64,000 nucleotides of DNA from Echinometra lucunter (Eukaryota > Echinodermata > Echinoidea > Camarodonta > Echinometridae). Positions 52,107 through 59,734 of the stretch are shown in pieces (within the stretch, counting starts at the first letter, position 1; each line of letters opens with the position of its first letter). Position numbers and translations under genes: made by a program. The notes beneath the pieces were generated by a model. That model worked only from the letters and a program-made list of their open reading frames with translations, had not been told where the DNA came from and searched no databases. Location: assembly GCA_029962745.1 (NCBI GenBank), contig CM057154.1:18618078-18682077 (forward strand), in the 5' to 3' direction.

Positions 52107-53153
52107 GATATATATACATTGTATTATTGTTGTCACGTCAACTGTTTTAACTCCTGCTTAGGAAACGCCAGTTTTCATTGGTCTTTACTTAGTGTTTTTG
52201 TAAAGTAAAGTTAAAACAGAAACTGATTAGAATGAGGACTGTAAGACATCGAACTATGAATCTTACAACGAGCTAAATAATCAATAACATTTTTGTATAT
52301 ATATATATATATATATATAAGTGAAAGAAAATAAATGGAATGAAGCTGACGTAGCTCTCGATCATGTCCTTTTATTGTAATGGCAAGCTTTCGGCCATTA
52401 CATTAAAAGGAAATGATCGAGAGCTACGTCAGCTTCATTCCATTTATTTTCTTTCACTGTGTACTAAAATGAAGCACTGCACACGTTTTGCGAGGGGACA
52501 TCTTCCTTTATATATCTATATATATATATTTGGGGGATTATAAAAATGAAAAAATTAATAAGAATTAGAGATACGCCTTCAAACTCGATTTTGCTTACTC
52601 TGTCTAAAATGTATTGTTATGAAAAACACAAATGAATTCCTAGATGTAATAATTGTTGATCGATGTTAGTTGAATAGTTAGTTTTTCATATACATGTTGA
52701 AGTTGCATAACAACTGTATAACAATCAACATAGATTTTTTTTTAAACTGAACAGTAATTTAAAAACATTCTAGAGAACTGTTAACGAAAAAGAACAAAAT
52801 CATGTCAGAGTTCCATATAAAGGGAGACAATATTAATTTCCATCGATCAATAAAAATAAAAATAGCCATCAGCTAGTATGACAAAATTGAAAAAATTAAA
52901 TTAAAGCGGGGCCTCATGAGTCCTATACATCTTTATGATTATCGGATTTGCAAAATTTAACGGTCAAGGTTCTTATCTATTGCTTGTTACACATGGTCAG
53001 TTGGGTAACATTTGCAACGAGTATGGGATGAGTTACGATAAATCATTCGATAGAAATATTCCTGCGAAAAATGATTGTGTTTCCAATTTCATAGTCATGC
53101 CGCTTTTATCTCTTGATACTCGTAACTACGTATCTCGTTGAAGTTCATAAGCC

Positions 53154-53192
<39 letters not shown>

Positions 53193-55236
53193 TCTCTCTC
53201 TCTCTCTCTCTCTTTCTCTCTATCAACATTCACGGGCAGTAGTTTGTGTTTAAGTATATTTCTTTAGTTGAGATACTTATCATGATTACAGTTTAGGGGA
53301 TTTGTAGAAATCACGAACAAATTAAAGTCTATACTGATAGAGACTTCTGCATTGGAATATTGATGAACCTTCGTTTTCTTTTGGATAAGGTGAAGAAATT
53401 TTCTTAAAACGCCCCTCCCTCGAATCTCCTGAGGAGGTTGATTTGAAACAGTGTAATAAACAATACATAAAACAGGCTGGATGCTGCACTTGTGTTTCGT
53501 TCTAGCAAGTATCTGTTTCGAATCGCTAAGACATATCGCCTTATCCGTTCTCTTAATTTTACATATAGTACATCCCCTTTTGTTGTTTTTTTCTTCTTGC
53601 CTAATAGTTCACGAGAGGGACTCTCATGATAACTGACAAAATCATCTGAATAATTTTTATATCTCACCTGACTCCTTTTTTGAAAGTGAGAAAGAGAGAA
53701 AGAAAATTACAATGCTATGTGTCGTTTATATCGATGTATTTAACTAAATGAAAATTAGCAAATTCCTGTGTCGAATCAAGCGTGATAATTTTTTAAATTG
53801 AAAAATTTATATGCAAAAAAGGACACAATATAGTATAAGTAACGCCATCGTGAATTGAAGGAATTGTCAGCTTTTCTAATGCATATACGAGAATCCCTTT
53901 TTTTAAATCCATGTTTTATGATTTTAGCAACTTTTATTACTGACTTGCAAAATTCTGCTTAAAAAAAAAAAAAAATCTTTTTTTTTAAAGCTGAATACCG
54001 GGTTCAATTTCCCTTTAAAACATGGCGTGACATCACAGCTTCGCTGCACCATTGGCTGCCATGTCTGTCTCATGGATGTGGGAAGTGATGACAAGGCTGT
54101 CAGGGGGTAGCAGCGAAGAGTCACAGCCGATGCACGATATGGGACCCCGTTTTTACCCGTCGCGGATGAATAAAATATGAGAGAGTGATAAACTATGTAA
54201 ATGTATGCTACACACGGATTGTGTATGAACGTGGCTGGTTAGGCCAGCTACATAATCATCGCGATGATACAAGATGACTGCACTGTGTATCACTCCGACT
54301 TTCAACAACTTGAATCATCTTTAAAAACAAATCGATTACCAACGATATTTTTGAAGACGACAAAGAGTCTTTTCAAACTTAGTTTTTGTTGCATCGATTT
54401 AAATATTTCTACTTGAAAAAGATTGCAGGAATATAAATAGCAAAACAAGTTAAATACTAAAAATATATTAAGGAAACAAATCTAACATTTAATGATCGTT
54501 TAGGTTAACATCCATTAGACTGGCAGTCCAAGTGGAAGTATCATAAACTTTTATTCATAAAAGATGATTTTTAACAAGTGATTTATATTTTGATCATACA
54601 TTCTGCATTAGATATTAGATTTATATTTTGGTCTAGATTTATGTAAGACGTTATAAAGATAACCAAAGTTGTAGCTTGTTTATTGTTTTTTTTCTTGTTT
54701 ACCTGAGTGTATGTAGTAAATTGACAATATATTGATATACTATCAATCAAGACACCATCTTCCAGAAGATTTATCAATGCTAAATAACTAAAGACATTAT
54801 GCATAATGTAATAAACACCGTAATTCTTAAATGAGAAGACAAGGGCAGCATGATGAATCAGTTATATGATTTGCGGATTTTTAACCTGTAATTTACTAGT
54901 TTTCCTGTTTCAAATTTATTTTCATTAGCTTAGAATGGCCTAAAATTTCTTTCGAATTTAAAGGCTATCTTTAATCTACACCTTTCGCAGTGTTTTTGAT
55001 TATCAGTATCCAGGCAATAACCAGTCAAATATGTTAACTGCTTATAATTCAAAGGCAAAAAGGAATGAATAAATAACATAATAATGACAATGATAATCAT
55101 AATCGTCAAAAAAAAAGAAAAAAAAAAACTACTATACTATACTACTACGACTATATCACTACTAACATCTATGATAGAAATGACAATGACAACAATAATA
55201 ATGGTACTACTACTAACTACTATACTACTACTACTT

Positions 55237-55269
<33 letters not shown>

Positions 55270-58098
55270 TATTTTACTACTATTACTACCACTGATGACA
55301 CAAAACGAGCCATGGAAAAAAATTTTGTGATGGCAAAAGTGAAATTATAATGTCACTACATATTTAATTAGAAGGTATTATAAATGATGCTTTAAAAGGA
55401 TATAAAGAGAAAATACAGACAATCATTCAAAGTAGGGTATAAATTTGCTTCGATGAACACGATAAATCAAGAAGACATTTAATATTCATCAATAGGTTTG
55501 AGTATATGAAAAATATCACATAATTTTCCCCATGTTAAGTTTATTAGAAATCTTAATGTAGAATTAGCTTGTTTCTTATTTTGTCTCTGATTTGTAAATT
55601 GATAGCTTCATTTTAACTGCTTTTCAGTATTTTATACAGTGAATATATACAGTAAAACAGTTATCACTTTGATTAAATAAAACAGTGATTCTATTAAAGC
55701 AAAATAGTGATTTATACATCATTATATGGGGAAGAACTGTTATGTAGAAGCATAGCAACATTTATAGAGTTTAACTTGGCACTCAACCTTCTAATAGGGA
55801 GAGTGGGTGCAGGAAAAAAGGTCTAGGCGTAATTATGTTTGATTTGGGGGGCATAAGAATGTCCACGGCTTTATTAGCCAGATATAAACGATTCTATTTA
55901 AATGGGAGTAAAGATGAATTGGGGGAACAATAGGAAAGCGAAGTCCATTGAGGATGATGCCACCGTAAGCACGTTAACATGTTTGACTTGCTCTCCTGGT
56001 CTAACATAGCCATCAAGTGGGTGTGAAGAAGCTCTTCAGACCCACTTAACAGGGATACCACGCATCTTCAGACTGACTTCTACTCGAACCCATCTTCAGT
56101 TTAGATAAGCAATTCTTTCCTCGACACCCCCCCCCCCTTTAAAAAAAAATGACAGAAATTGTCATTAAATTTCCTTGCTTTTAACTGAAAATAGCAAGAT
56201 GCTCACAATTCTTAGCTACTGGCATATTTTGTCACCTTTATTGAATACTGAGTTAATGAGCCGCAATAATGTGCTTAAATACAAGAGGGCAATATTAAAC
56301 CATTTTATTCATTCCATTGTCTTTCGGAACTTAATCACGTTATGTCTGTCTTAGCGGCCACCTCTCTACAGCAGCCAGTGTCATATACAGTGGCCACTAA
56401 AATTGATACCCATGGAGGGAAATCATTTAAGAACCTGTCCATAATGGCCACATGTTTTTCTTCCCCTTCGGTGGTCCCTCCAAGTTTTTACTGTATACAT
56501 ACATTATTTTTCTATATTTTTATTACAGATATCATCTCAAATTAATCATTACATATAAATCAATGTATATAACTCCATATGAATATGAATCTTAAGTTCT
56601 TTTCATTTCATGATTTGAATTATATATGCACAAATCAATGAGCAAAAAAGAAAAAATCAATTATATAAAAACAACATACATACTTACACACACTCACACA
56701 CATTGCTGATTCAGTTTGTTTGGTTTTAAAATTTCAGGATCACTATATCTATCAATTTGTCATCACTTGTCTTTATCATAAGGAGTTGTTTAACCATTTA
56801 GGGAAATGAAAAATACCTGGTGGTGGATTTGTGGTGAATCACAATATTTAGTAACTCAAAGAAAGTTTACAATAATTGTTTGAGAATTTTGATGCAACCT
56901 TTGTTGATTTTTGTTTCCTCAGTTTTATCACGAGTGCATTATAAACAAAGATGGCCTTATTATGTGACTTTATTTCATCTGCAATTTCTGCATTTCTATG
57001 AAATGCTTCAATCGTTGTGGTTATTTTTTTGGTGTTTTTTCAAGCTTATACTGCTGTCCATCAGACTTTGGATTGAGATGTCGTCATACCCCCAAAAGTT
57101 AAATAGGACCTTTAGATATTTCTCACCAAGACGTCACGCAATATAAATCGTTTGTTGGTTTTACCTATATTCATTACGTTATTGGTTTACCTATTTAGCA
57201 AGGAGAAATGGAGGACGTCTTAAAGTGAAATTTTCGTGCATGCTTGCTAATGTTTATAGACATGTCGTGGGATTGTTCTCTGCAGAACAGACCTAATTCC
57301 AGAGGGAATTTCGTGTGTGCTCTTTAGGACTGTACAAACTGTGCACTGGTGTATTAAACGTTTATTCAACAGCAAGGGGGTAAAAAGAACAGAAAGCATA
57401 AAAAGATGGGAAAAGAGGGCAAATTGTAAAATGTGTAACTTCGTGCTGGTGATAAATAGCCATGACACCTCCCTCCACTTTGAATCTGTCTTTGCATACA
57501 AACGTCCCATACAAATGAACCATTCTCAGCGCATATATATATATATATATATATGCAAACGATCCCTCCCCGCATTTTCTGGTGGTGTACAAACGAATTA
57601 AAGGGATAGGAGAGGCTGCCAAAAATGGACTACTTGTGTAAATGCCGAGTGTCAATAAGACATGAGTTTCTGTGTCGCAGGCGGAGGGAAGCGGGGAGAG
57701 GGAGGAAGGATGTTGTATCAGGTTGTTGCTGGGACCAGCCTGTGAGGCGACCAGTGGGGTATGGGGATGCCGTACCAAGCCGCCCGCCGCAGCCCGTGCA
57801 TAGCTAACTCATCAGATAGGATGACAACCATCCCCGCTCAGCCGCAGCGAATACTGTAAATATTTAACAAGCAGTGAGGACTGCGATGGGGGTTCGTCCA
57901 ATGTAAAAGATATATAGTATCCATGTGCAAGACATTGATAGTCTAACCCTTTTTTTCAACAACTTGGAAAAGTTTTTTTGTTTTTGTTTCATTTCCTTTT
58001 AATGCATTAATTTGCTCATTTTTGCAGAAGTGACAGACCAATGTTCAGTTTGTTTTTGTGATAAAGCTATCTTTCTTCTCGTAATTATATTCTAAACG

Positions 58099-58155
<57 letters not shown>

Positions 58156-59013
58156 AATCATTATTAAGTGAATCCTTTGAGAATTGTTATGCATCATGAC
58201 GAAGAATGACGAAGAATAAGTTAATTTTCATCTTTAAGTCATTTTCGCATGACCTATTCTTAACTGGAATTCAAACAGAATTACAACCTGATTATGTTGT
58301 CCAATTTCTCAAACATACAATGCATTAAAAATATTTTATGAAGACCTTAATAGAATGTTAAAACGCAGCTTGCATTTGGAAAATTATTTTCTCTTATTCC
58401 TTCTCACATAAAGACAATTCATTTCTTTCTGCCTTCCTTTCCCTTCTCCCCCACTCTTTCTCTACTTATTACAAGTTGATATTCAAAGGCCAATTGCACA
58501 TGCACAAAATATCCTATAATTAATCCATTGATATTGTACGAAAATATATTTACCTTCTACATAGTTATACGTGTAGTACAAGAAAAAAGAAAGATTAAAG
58601 TATTATTCTTCAAGTATAAATGATACAGTAGCACCTGGACGAGAAGACATATTTTCTGTACACGAGTATAAAAGATTTGGAAAATTTAACAAATACAACT
58701 TGATAAGTTTGAAAGTTTTATCTAGATTACTGAGTACGCGATCAAATTCAAAATGCTATTATGTAACCTGATTGAATAGGAAGCAATAGATTAAGGGTGT
58801 GGGTGTTTGTTGAAAGGTGTTGATATGGGTCGAGTTGAAGGGGATTTCCTACACCTCACCTGAGAATCCTAACGAGTTATGATTGGATGACTGCATGGGG
58901 AGAGCAGGGTAGGAGAAACTCCGAGGTGCTGGGGGCACGATGCTGTTGAGAGCAAAGGCGTGAGCCCGGGCTCGATGGTGGCTGAGATACTCCTCACTAC
59001 CGTCATACATCAT
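5948..59013 (-). CDS. Tbx6/16: Tbx6/16-type T-box transcription factor, six exons, 3' end missing
   Basis: The coding sequence joins 59013-58860, 50810-50573, 27515-27248, 14567-14421, 9378-9311 and 6012-5948 on the minus strand. Every junction is GT/AG and the phases are continuous, giving 313 codons plus one base. Residues about 105-290 form a full T-box, a sequence-specific DNA-binding domain acting in the nucleus. Visible landmarks are [15 protein letters not shown] (121-135), [12 protein letters not shown] (150-161), GKAEP (175-179), HPDSPATGA (188-196), [20 protein letters not shown] (210-229), FPETVF (254-259), VTAYQNEK (262-269) and [11 protein letters not shown] (278-288). The stretch [13 protein letters not shown] (234-246) followed by FAFPETVF is characteristic of the Tbx6/16/VegT/spadetail group rather than Tbx2/3, Tbx4/5, Tbx1 or Tbx20. 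Family members control mesoderm specification in animal embryos; that role is inferred here. The N-terminus (1-104) is His/Ser/Pro/Ala-rich and probably disordered. The C-terminal region lies outside the window or was not recognised. Confidence 0.88.
6495..6994. other. Assembly gap of 500 N
   Basis: The run is exactly 500 N, which suggests a placeholder for a gap of unknown size. It lies inside intron 5. The flanking exons join in frame, so no coding exon has to be hidden there. Confidence 0.99.
8073..8446. mobile_element. Older 374-bp copy of a poly(G)-bordered inverted-repeat element
   Basis: It starts CACCGGCGGGAAATCC, runs into G16, and ends in ccatcccccGGAATTTACGCCAAT. Between the ends it shares clear sequence with 20592-21152: cttttttgccgattttttt, gaactcacacttaagtata, accctcatccatc and gcgaagcgagc. 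No target duplication was recognised, consistent with an older, shortened copy. Confidence 0.72.
8611..8668. repeat. (GA)n microsatellite
   Basis: About 28 GA units with two GG interruptions. Confidence 0.95.
9311..9378 (-). CDS. Tbx6/16: Tbx6/16 exon 5, end of T-box
   Basis: This 68-nt exon encodes residues 270-291 plus two bases of Arg292. The peptide is [19 protein letters not shown] followed by MAR. It contains the C-terminal DNA-contacting helix typified by NPFAKGFR. The acceptor is tttactctag|ATC and the donor AAG|gtaaat. It joins exon 4 in phase 0 to give the conserved QNEK-ITQLKI sequence. Confidence 0.95.
9600..9640. repeat. (GT)n plus poly(G) tract
   Basis: A GT run passes directly into about 16 G and then tgggaggggg. 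Confidence 0.93.
11806..11845. repeat. (TA)n microsatellite
   Basis: TA dinucleotides with three TG/CA interruptions. Confidence 0.92.
14190..14397. mobile_element. 208-bp MITE with ACACTCTAAAAA inverted termini
   Basis: The left end, TACACTCTAAAAA followed by ggattggtcaaaatgacc, is matched in reverse by the right end, ggttattttgaccaatc followed by TTTTTAGAGTGTA. The arms extend for about 33 bp. TA at each edge could be the target duplication. The interior repeats the theme 'attggt/gaccaat' several times. It ends 23 bp from the exon 4 boundary. Confidence 0.8.
14421..14567 (-). CDS. Tbx6/16: Tbx6/16 exon 4, T-box with Tbx6/16-specific segment
   Basis: This exon is 147 nt and phase 0 at both ends, encoding residues 221-269. 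It starts [20 protein letters not shown] and ends VTAYQNEK. The segment [10 protein letters not shown] (237-246) replaces the KADEN.. or KKKDH.. segments of other T-box classes and is the best evidence for the Tbx6/16/VegT group. The acceptor is ttgctgcag|ATC and the donor AAG|gtgagt. Tyr265, Gln266 and Asn267 belong to the conserved TAYQN motif. Confidence 0.96.
14683..14728. repeat. (GA)n microsatellite
   Basis: About 20 GA units, then an imperfect end. On the gene strand it is (TC)n about 115 bp upstream of the exon 4 acceptor. Confidence 0.94.
18901..18922. repeat. (CA)n microsatellite
   Basis: Eleven CA units. Confidence 0.94.
19061..19104. repeat. (TA)22 microsatellite at the edge of the Penelope-like cluster
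   Basis: A pure TA tract. Confidence 0.96.
19223..19270 (-). ncRNA. Hammerhead ribozyme-like motif of Penelope-like element type
   Basis: On the minus strand the motif reads: stem I 5' side GUUGC (19270-19266), CUGAAGA core (19265-19259), stem II CGCA/UGCG (19257-19254 with 19245-19242) around an 8-nt loop, GAAA core (19240-19237), a very short stem III CUC-U-GAG (19236-19230), cleavage triplet end UA (19229-19228), and stem I 3' side GCGAU (19227-19223). GUUGC pairs with GCGAU with G-U wobbles. A U-U mismatch sits at the base of stem II. Minimal type I hammerheads with tiny stem III are known in Penelope-like elements and retrozymes. Downstream 'tttaataaagtgcag' also resembles the ends of such elements. 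Activity is not shown by the sequence. Confidence 0.6.
19304..19417. repeat. Direct repeat unit A of Penelope-like cluster
   Basis: It shares about 110 bp with 19669-19778, from gggaaat..agagaataatgag to ttggatatgttttacttt, with a few substitutions and T-run length changes. Confidence 0.85.
19420..19453. repeat. (TA)n microsatellite
   Basis: A pure TA tract directly after repeat unit A. Confidence 0.95.
19503..19633. mobile_element. 131-bp near-perfect palindrome, Penelope-like tail pair
   Basis: Two 65-bp arms with no mismatch noticed meet at a single central base (19568). Each arm contains CTGAAGA (19514-19520 in the left arm) followed at hammerhead spacing by GGGAC, then gttgctag and a tttatttag end. 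This is a degenerate form of the CTGAnGA...GAAAC tail of Penelope-like elements. The palindrome is bordered by (TA)n on the right, and another (TA)n lies 50 bp to the left. Confidence 0.75.
19631..19652. repeat. (TA)n microsatellite
   Basis: A TA tract immediately at the right edge of the palindrome. Confidence 0.93.
19669..19778. repeat. Direct repeat unit B of Penelope-like cluster
   Basis: It matches unit A over its full length. The main differences are ccccagagttg for ccacagagctg and a gagaaatacc for gataaatacc. Confidence 0.85.
19785..19870. repeat. Direct repeat unit C (truncated)
   Basis: It repeats unit B from acttaaagttccccagag to atgttttactttattata, without the first 20-odd bases. 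It is nearly tandem with B, separated by about 6 bp. Confidence 0.83.
20592..21152. mobile_element. 561-bp non-autonomous inverted-repeat element with 9-bp target duplication
   Basis: The left end is CACCGGCGTAAATCC and the right end is GGATTTACGCCAAT with one added G before it, so the termini are inverted copies around ggcgtaaatcc. GATTCACAG flanks both sides (20583-20591 and 21153-21161). Long G17 and C-rich tracts lie near the ends, and three copies of a roughly 75-bp unit with gagcgaagcgagc and aaataaccactttt are inside. No coding sequence is present. A 9-bp duplication fits Mutator-like elements best, and hAT elements (8 bp) are an alternative. A second copy is at 8073-8446. Confidence 0.8.
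20749..20990. repeat. Three internal tandem units with GAGCGAAGCGAGC
   Basis: Units begin near 20749, 20831 and 20900. Each has a gagcgaagcgag core, then ccaaaaaataaccactttt, a ggttttt or agttttt stretch and a caaatagaaattct or tctaaaatat end. The older copy at 8226-8280 has only one unit. Confidence 0.8.
21799..21905. repeat. (GA)n-rich tract
   Basis: Two GA runs are separated by 'gagatggaaaggg'. Confidence 0.93.
22430..22640. promoter_or_regulatory. Candidate cis-regulatory block in intron 3
   Basis: This unique, repeat-free stretch combines a GC-rich part (cctccgcaaatcccgggg) with homeodomain-like ATTA sites, TTATCTGG (GATA-like) and an ACATCAAAAG motif near the TCF/LEF consensus. The call rests on composition and motif density alone. 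Confidence 0.22.
22985..23010. repeat. (CA)n microsatellite
   Basis: Thirteen CA units. Confidence 0.94.
23182..23317. repeat. (ATT)n-(CAT)n microsatellite, 136 bp
   Basis: About 33 ATT units followed by 11 ATC/CAT units. The poly-Tyr/His and poly-Ile frames over it are not genes. Confidence 0.96.
23729..24301. mobile_element. Foldback/MITE-like element interrupted by an 88-bp insertion
   Basis: The left end aaaagggtatctcactg (23729-23745) matches the reverse of the right end cagtgagataccccttt (24285-24301). On the right the arm continues into 'agcggtgaatgctt'. On the left the same continuation (agcggcgaatgctt) appears only after 88 bp, following a second TCACTG (23828-23833). The left arm was therefore split by an insertion that duplicated TCACTG. 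Further similarity (gcgatttt, ttcgt) extends the arms to about 50 bp. Confidence 0.68.
26195..26426. mobile_element. 232-bp MITE with CTGCCCTACTTTGGCAAAA termini
   Basis: The 24-bp left end (26195-26218) is repeated in reverse at 26403-26426 with a single mismatch. The interior is AT-rich and non-coding. No target duplication was recognised. Confidence 0.75.
26885..27142 (-). mobile_element. tRNA-derived SINE
   Basis: On the minus strand the head has an A-box-like tccagtggacaag (27134-27122) and a canonical B box GGTTCGAATCC (27091-27081), spaced as in a tRNA. The body follows, with cacttgacccaggtgtaaatgg and gtagcctagcttagccggga, and ends in 'gcgctacataaat' with an AT-rich tail near 26885. 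This resembles sea-urchin tRNA-SINEs of the SURF1/Deu-domain kind; that family name is from memory. It sits in the same orientation as the gene, about 106 bp downstream of exon 3. Confidence 0.78.
27248..27515 (-). CDS. Tbx6/16: Tbx6/16 exon 3, central T-box
   Basis: This exon encodes residues 131 (last base) to 220, from [14 protein letters not shown] to NNNLDQHGH. It holds the core of the T-box beta-sandwich, including [20 protein letters not shown] (150-169) and the nearly invariant HPDSPATGA (188-196). The acceptor is ctgtccag|G, and the donor is CAT|gtgagta in phase 0. The polypyrimidine tract of this acceptor is a (TC)n microsatellite. An open frame on the plus strand across the exon is a shadow of this coding sequence. 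Confidence 0.96.
27523..27554. repeat. (GA)16 microsatellite serving as polypyrimidine tract of exon 3
   Basis: It is (TC)n on the gene strand and ends 5 bp before the acceptor tccag. Confidence 0.9.
29340..29604. repeat. (TCC)n/(TTC)n polypyrimidine tract
   Basis: CT-, TCC- and TTC-rich over about 250 bp, ending in a T run (29591-29604). Poly-Leu and poly-Glu/Lys frames come from it. Confidence 0.93.
31385..31575. repeat. Imperfect GA-rich tract
   Basis: Purine-rich on the plus strand, with gagagaaagag motifs. Confidence 0.85.
34217..34251. repeat. (CT)n microsatellite
   Basis: About 16 CT units. Confidence 0.94.
34846..34920. repeat. Short minisatellite with ACAGATA/ACAGAC units
   Basis: Units such as agacagataaac repeat six times with small changes. 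Confidence 0.82.
35715..35774. repeat. (GA)n microsatellite
   Basis: About 29 GA units with one GC interruption. Confidence 0.95.
36762..36806. repeat. T31-G14 double homopolymer
   Basis: An uninterrupted T run passes directly into a G run. Confidence 0.93.
38173..38202. repeat. (GA)n microsatellite
   Basis: Fifteen GA units. Confidence 0.94.
39567..39606. repeat. (GAA)n plus poly(A)
   Basis: About nine GAA units, then A12. Confidence 0.92.
40288..40322. repeat. Hairpin with CCTCGGCCTTCAGCCTCGG core
   Basis: An A/T-flanked inverted repeat, atttttCCTCGGC and GCCTCGGtgaaaaaaat, folds on itself. Hairpins of this look end many repeats of marine invertebrates, but no partner end was located. 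Confidence 0.45.
42194..42219. repeat. (GATTT)n microsatellite
   Basis: Five pentanucleotide units. Confidence 0.88.
44049..44570. repeat. Purine-rich block with G tracts
   Basis: The plus strand is dominated by GA, GAA and AAAG motifs for about 500 bp, with G11 at 44161 and G12-13 at 44555. Confidence 0.78.
44697..44731. repeat. (GA)n microsatellite
   Basis: About 14 GA units. Confidence 0.93.
45510..46090. repeat. Two purine-rich blocks with G tracts and (GA)n
   Basis: GA-rich stretches at 45510-45620 (with G15) and 45900-46090 (with G12 and a GA run at 46003-46030) flank about 270 bp of mixed sequence. Confidence 0.75.
49430..49520 (-). mobile_element. Probable 3' end of a non-LTR retrotransposon with (AAAT)n tail
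   Basis: On the minus strand ctcaggaccttgatgtaaa and ctgatctcgttatcctg lead into AATAAATAAATAAA repeats. Such ends are typical of LINE-type elements. There is no coding remnant. Confidence 0.42.
49980..50042. repeat. Imperfect CA-rich tract
   Basis: Interrupted CA/CG/CCCA units. Confidence 0.85.
50573..50810 (-). CDS. Tbx6/16: Tbx6/16 exon 2, alanine-rich linker and start of T-box
   Basis: This exon encodes codons 52-131. A Pro-rich piece (TPLPAPPGD, 61-69) is followed by two short alanine runs (73-78 and 84-88) separated by TQQMM. The T-box begins with [20 protein letters not shown] (105-124) and reaches AG, the first two bases of Arg131. The acceptor used is ccgtag at 50811-50816. A second AG seven bases downstream would break the frame and is rejected. 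The donor is AAG|gtaagac. The break inside 'KAG|R-RMFP' is a common intron position in T-box genes. The exon is much more GC-rich than its surroundings. Confidence 0.93.
52072..52109. repeat. (GA)n plus poly(G) tract
   Basis: GA units pass into G11, then a short TA run. Confidence 0.93.
52321..52458. mobile_element. 138-bp hairpin bordered by TA microsatellites
   Basis: The left arm starts gtgaaagaaaataaatgg and the right arm ends in its reverse complement at 52458. Arms of about 64 bp have two mismatches around a 9-bp loop (aagctttcg). (TA)n lies directly to the left (52298-52319) and a TA-rich tract lies about 50 bp to the right. The inner part, gccgaaagc...cattacaataaaagg, resembles the tail of a Penelope-like element. 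The layout parallels 19503-19633. Confidence 0.7.
53157..53222. repeat. (CT)n microsatellite
   Basis: Two CT runs with a short CACTCC interruption. Confidence 0.95.
55200..55290. repeat. (CTA)n microsatellite
   Basis: ACT/CTA units, purest at 55225-55268. Confidence 0.93.
57533..57554. repeat. (TA)n microsatellite
   Basis: Eleven TA units. Confidence 0.93.
58103..58152. repeat. (TA)25 microsatellite
   Basis: A pure TA tract about 700 bp inside intron 1 from exon 1. Confidence 0.95.
58860..59013 (-). CDS. Tbx6/16: Tbx6/16 exon 1 (start codon exon)
   Basis: This exon encodes residues 1-51 plus the first base of codon 52. It starts [20 protein letters not shown]. Two ATGs are adjacent (59011-59013 and 59008-59010); the first is chosen because a TGA lies in frame only four codons upstream (59023-59025), and a purine sits at -3. 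The exon ends at a strong donor, CAG|gtgagg. It is rich in Ser, Pro and His, has no signal peptide or membrane segment, and resembles the unstructured N-termini of T-box factors. The single leftover base matches the two bases opening exon 2, which supports the junction. Confidence 0.82.
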
Positions 59014-59243
59014 TCCCACTTGTCACCAACAAGCACACAGAGAAAGAGTCACTAAAAACAAGTCCGCAGCTAACAAACTTCCAAGGGGCGACAAAATCGA
59101 ACGATGCCGGCGACGAACTTCTCAACTCTGGAGTGGAGATCTCGCTTTTTGGAGTGAAGAACAGAGGGAAGAGAGAGTGGGAGAAAAAACAATGCCACCG
59201 CGCGCGCATTCCCCAACCTTGGTGCACTCGTGAAAAAGTTGGT
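59014..59243 (-). other. Tbx6/16: Probable 5' untranslated region of Tbx6/16
   Basis: This stretch lies between the start codon and the expected transcription start about 30 bp downstream of the TATA box. It is moderately GC-rich, with a CpG-rich piece at 59195-59212 (gcgcgcgcgg-type), and has an in-frame TGA at 59023-59025. The exact transcription start is an estimate. A 5' UTR intron cannot be excluded. Confidence 0.5.
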
Positions 59244-59265
59244 GTCGAGAGAGCGAGAATGGTTA

Positions 59266-59273
59266 TATTTATA
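59266..59273 (-). promoter_or_regulatory. Tbx6/16: TATA box of Tbx6/16 core promoter
   Basis: TATAAATA is read on the minus strand in the context gaTATAAATAacc. It lies about 253 bp upstream of the start codon and points into exon 1. It is one of few TATA-like sites here not inside a (TA)n microsatellite. Confidence 0.55.
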
Positions 59274-59441
59274 TCTCCAGATTCGCGTCCCGGCGAGAAC
59301 TAGGGAGGAAGAGCAGGGAAAAAATGGGTTCTTGGCGAGGAATCATCAGAGATCGTGCCGAAACACCAATTAAAGACCTATTATGAAGTGCCTTCGACTA
59401 GGTTACACCGTTTAGACAAGCGCGACTTAGAGCGGGCGCTG

Positions 59442-59486
59442 ATTGGTCCAATGCGCACGTCCATCACCAACATTTTGACCACGCCC
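59442..59486 (-). promoter_or_regulatory. Promoter-proximal CCAAT pair and CACGCCC box
   Basis: ATTGG (59442-59446) and CCAAT (59448-59452) form an inverted pair, ATTGGTCCAAT. About 30 bp further upstream lies CCACGCCC (59479-59486), a KLF/Sp-type motif. They are roughly 170-220 bp upstream of the TATA box in a locally GC-rich block, a usual place for NF-Y and KLF/Sp sites. Binding is inferred from motif and position only. Confidence 0.4.
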
Positions 59487-59734
59487 ATTGATCCGCCAGC
59501 AAAGGGGATACTCTTTCCACAGGCATGGTCATGAGTCGAGGCGACAGCTTCGCTCTCTTGCACGCACAAAAGCACGCATTTTCTCGCGAGCGCACTCTTT
59601 GTTGAGTAGCATTCACAGCGGCTCTGTTTGTTTGAGTCAAATTTTCCGGTTTTACACGTGTGTCTTTTCAAGATCAGTAAATCAGCGCTTGATACACTAT
59701 GAAAAGCGTGCTCTTTACTACAAACAGACAAGAA

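Larger units (their letters stand above)
50811..58859 (-). other. Tbx6/16: Tbx6/16 intron 1 (8.0 kb)
   Basis: This is a phase 1 intron with donor gtgagg and acceptor ccgtag. It is AT-rich. It contains the 138-bp hairpin at 52321-52458, (TA)n at 58103-58152 and 57533-57554, a (CT)n tract at 53157-53222 and a (CTA)n tract at 55202-55270. A GC-richer block lies at 57640-57830. No further exon is needed to keep the frame, and no gene was recognised within it. Confidence 0.85.

Noticed and set aside
56030..56085. Two CTGAAGA strings on the minus strand near each other
   Set aside because: There is no GAAAC at ribozyme spacing. The shared words look like a short direct repeat.
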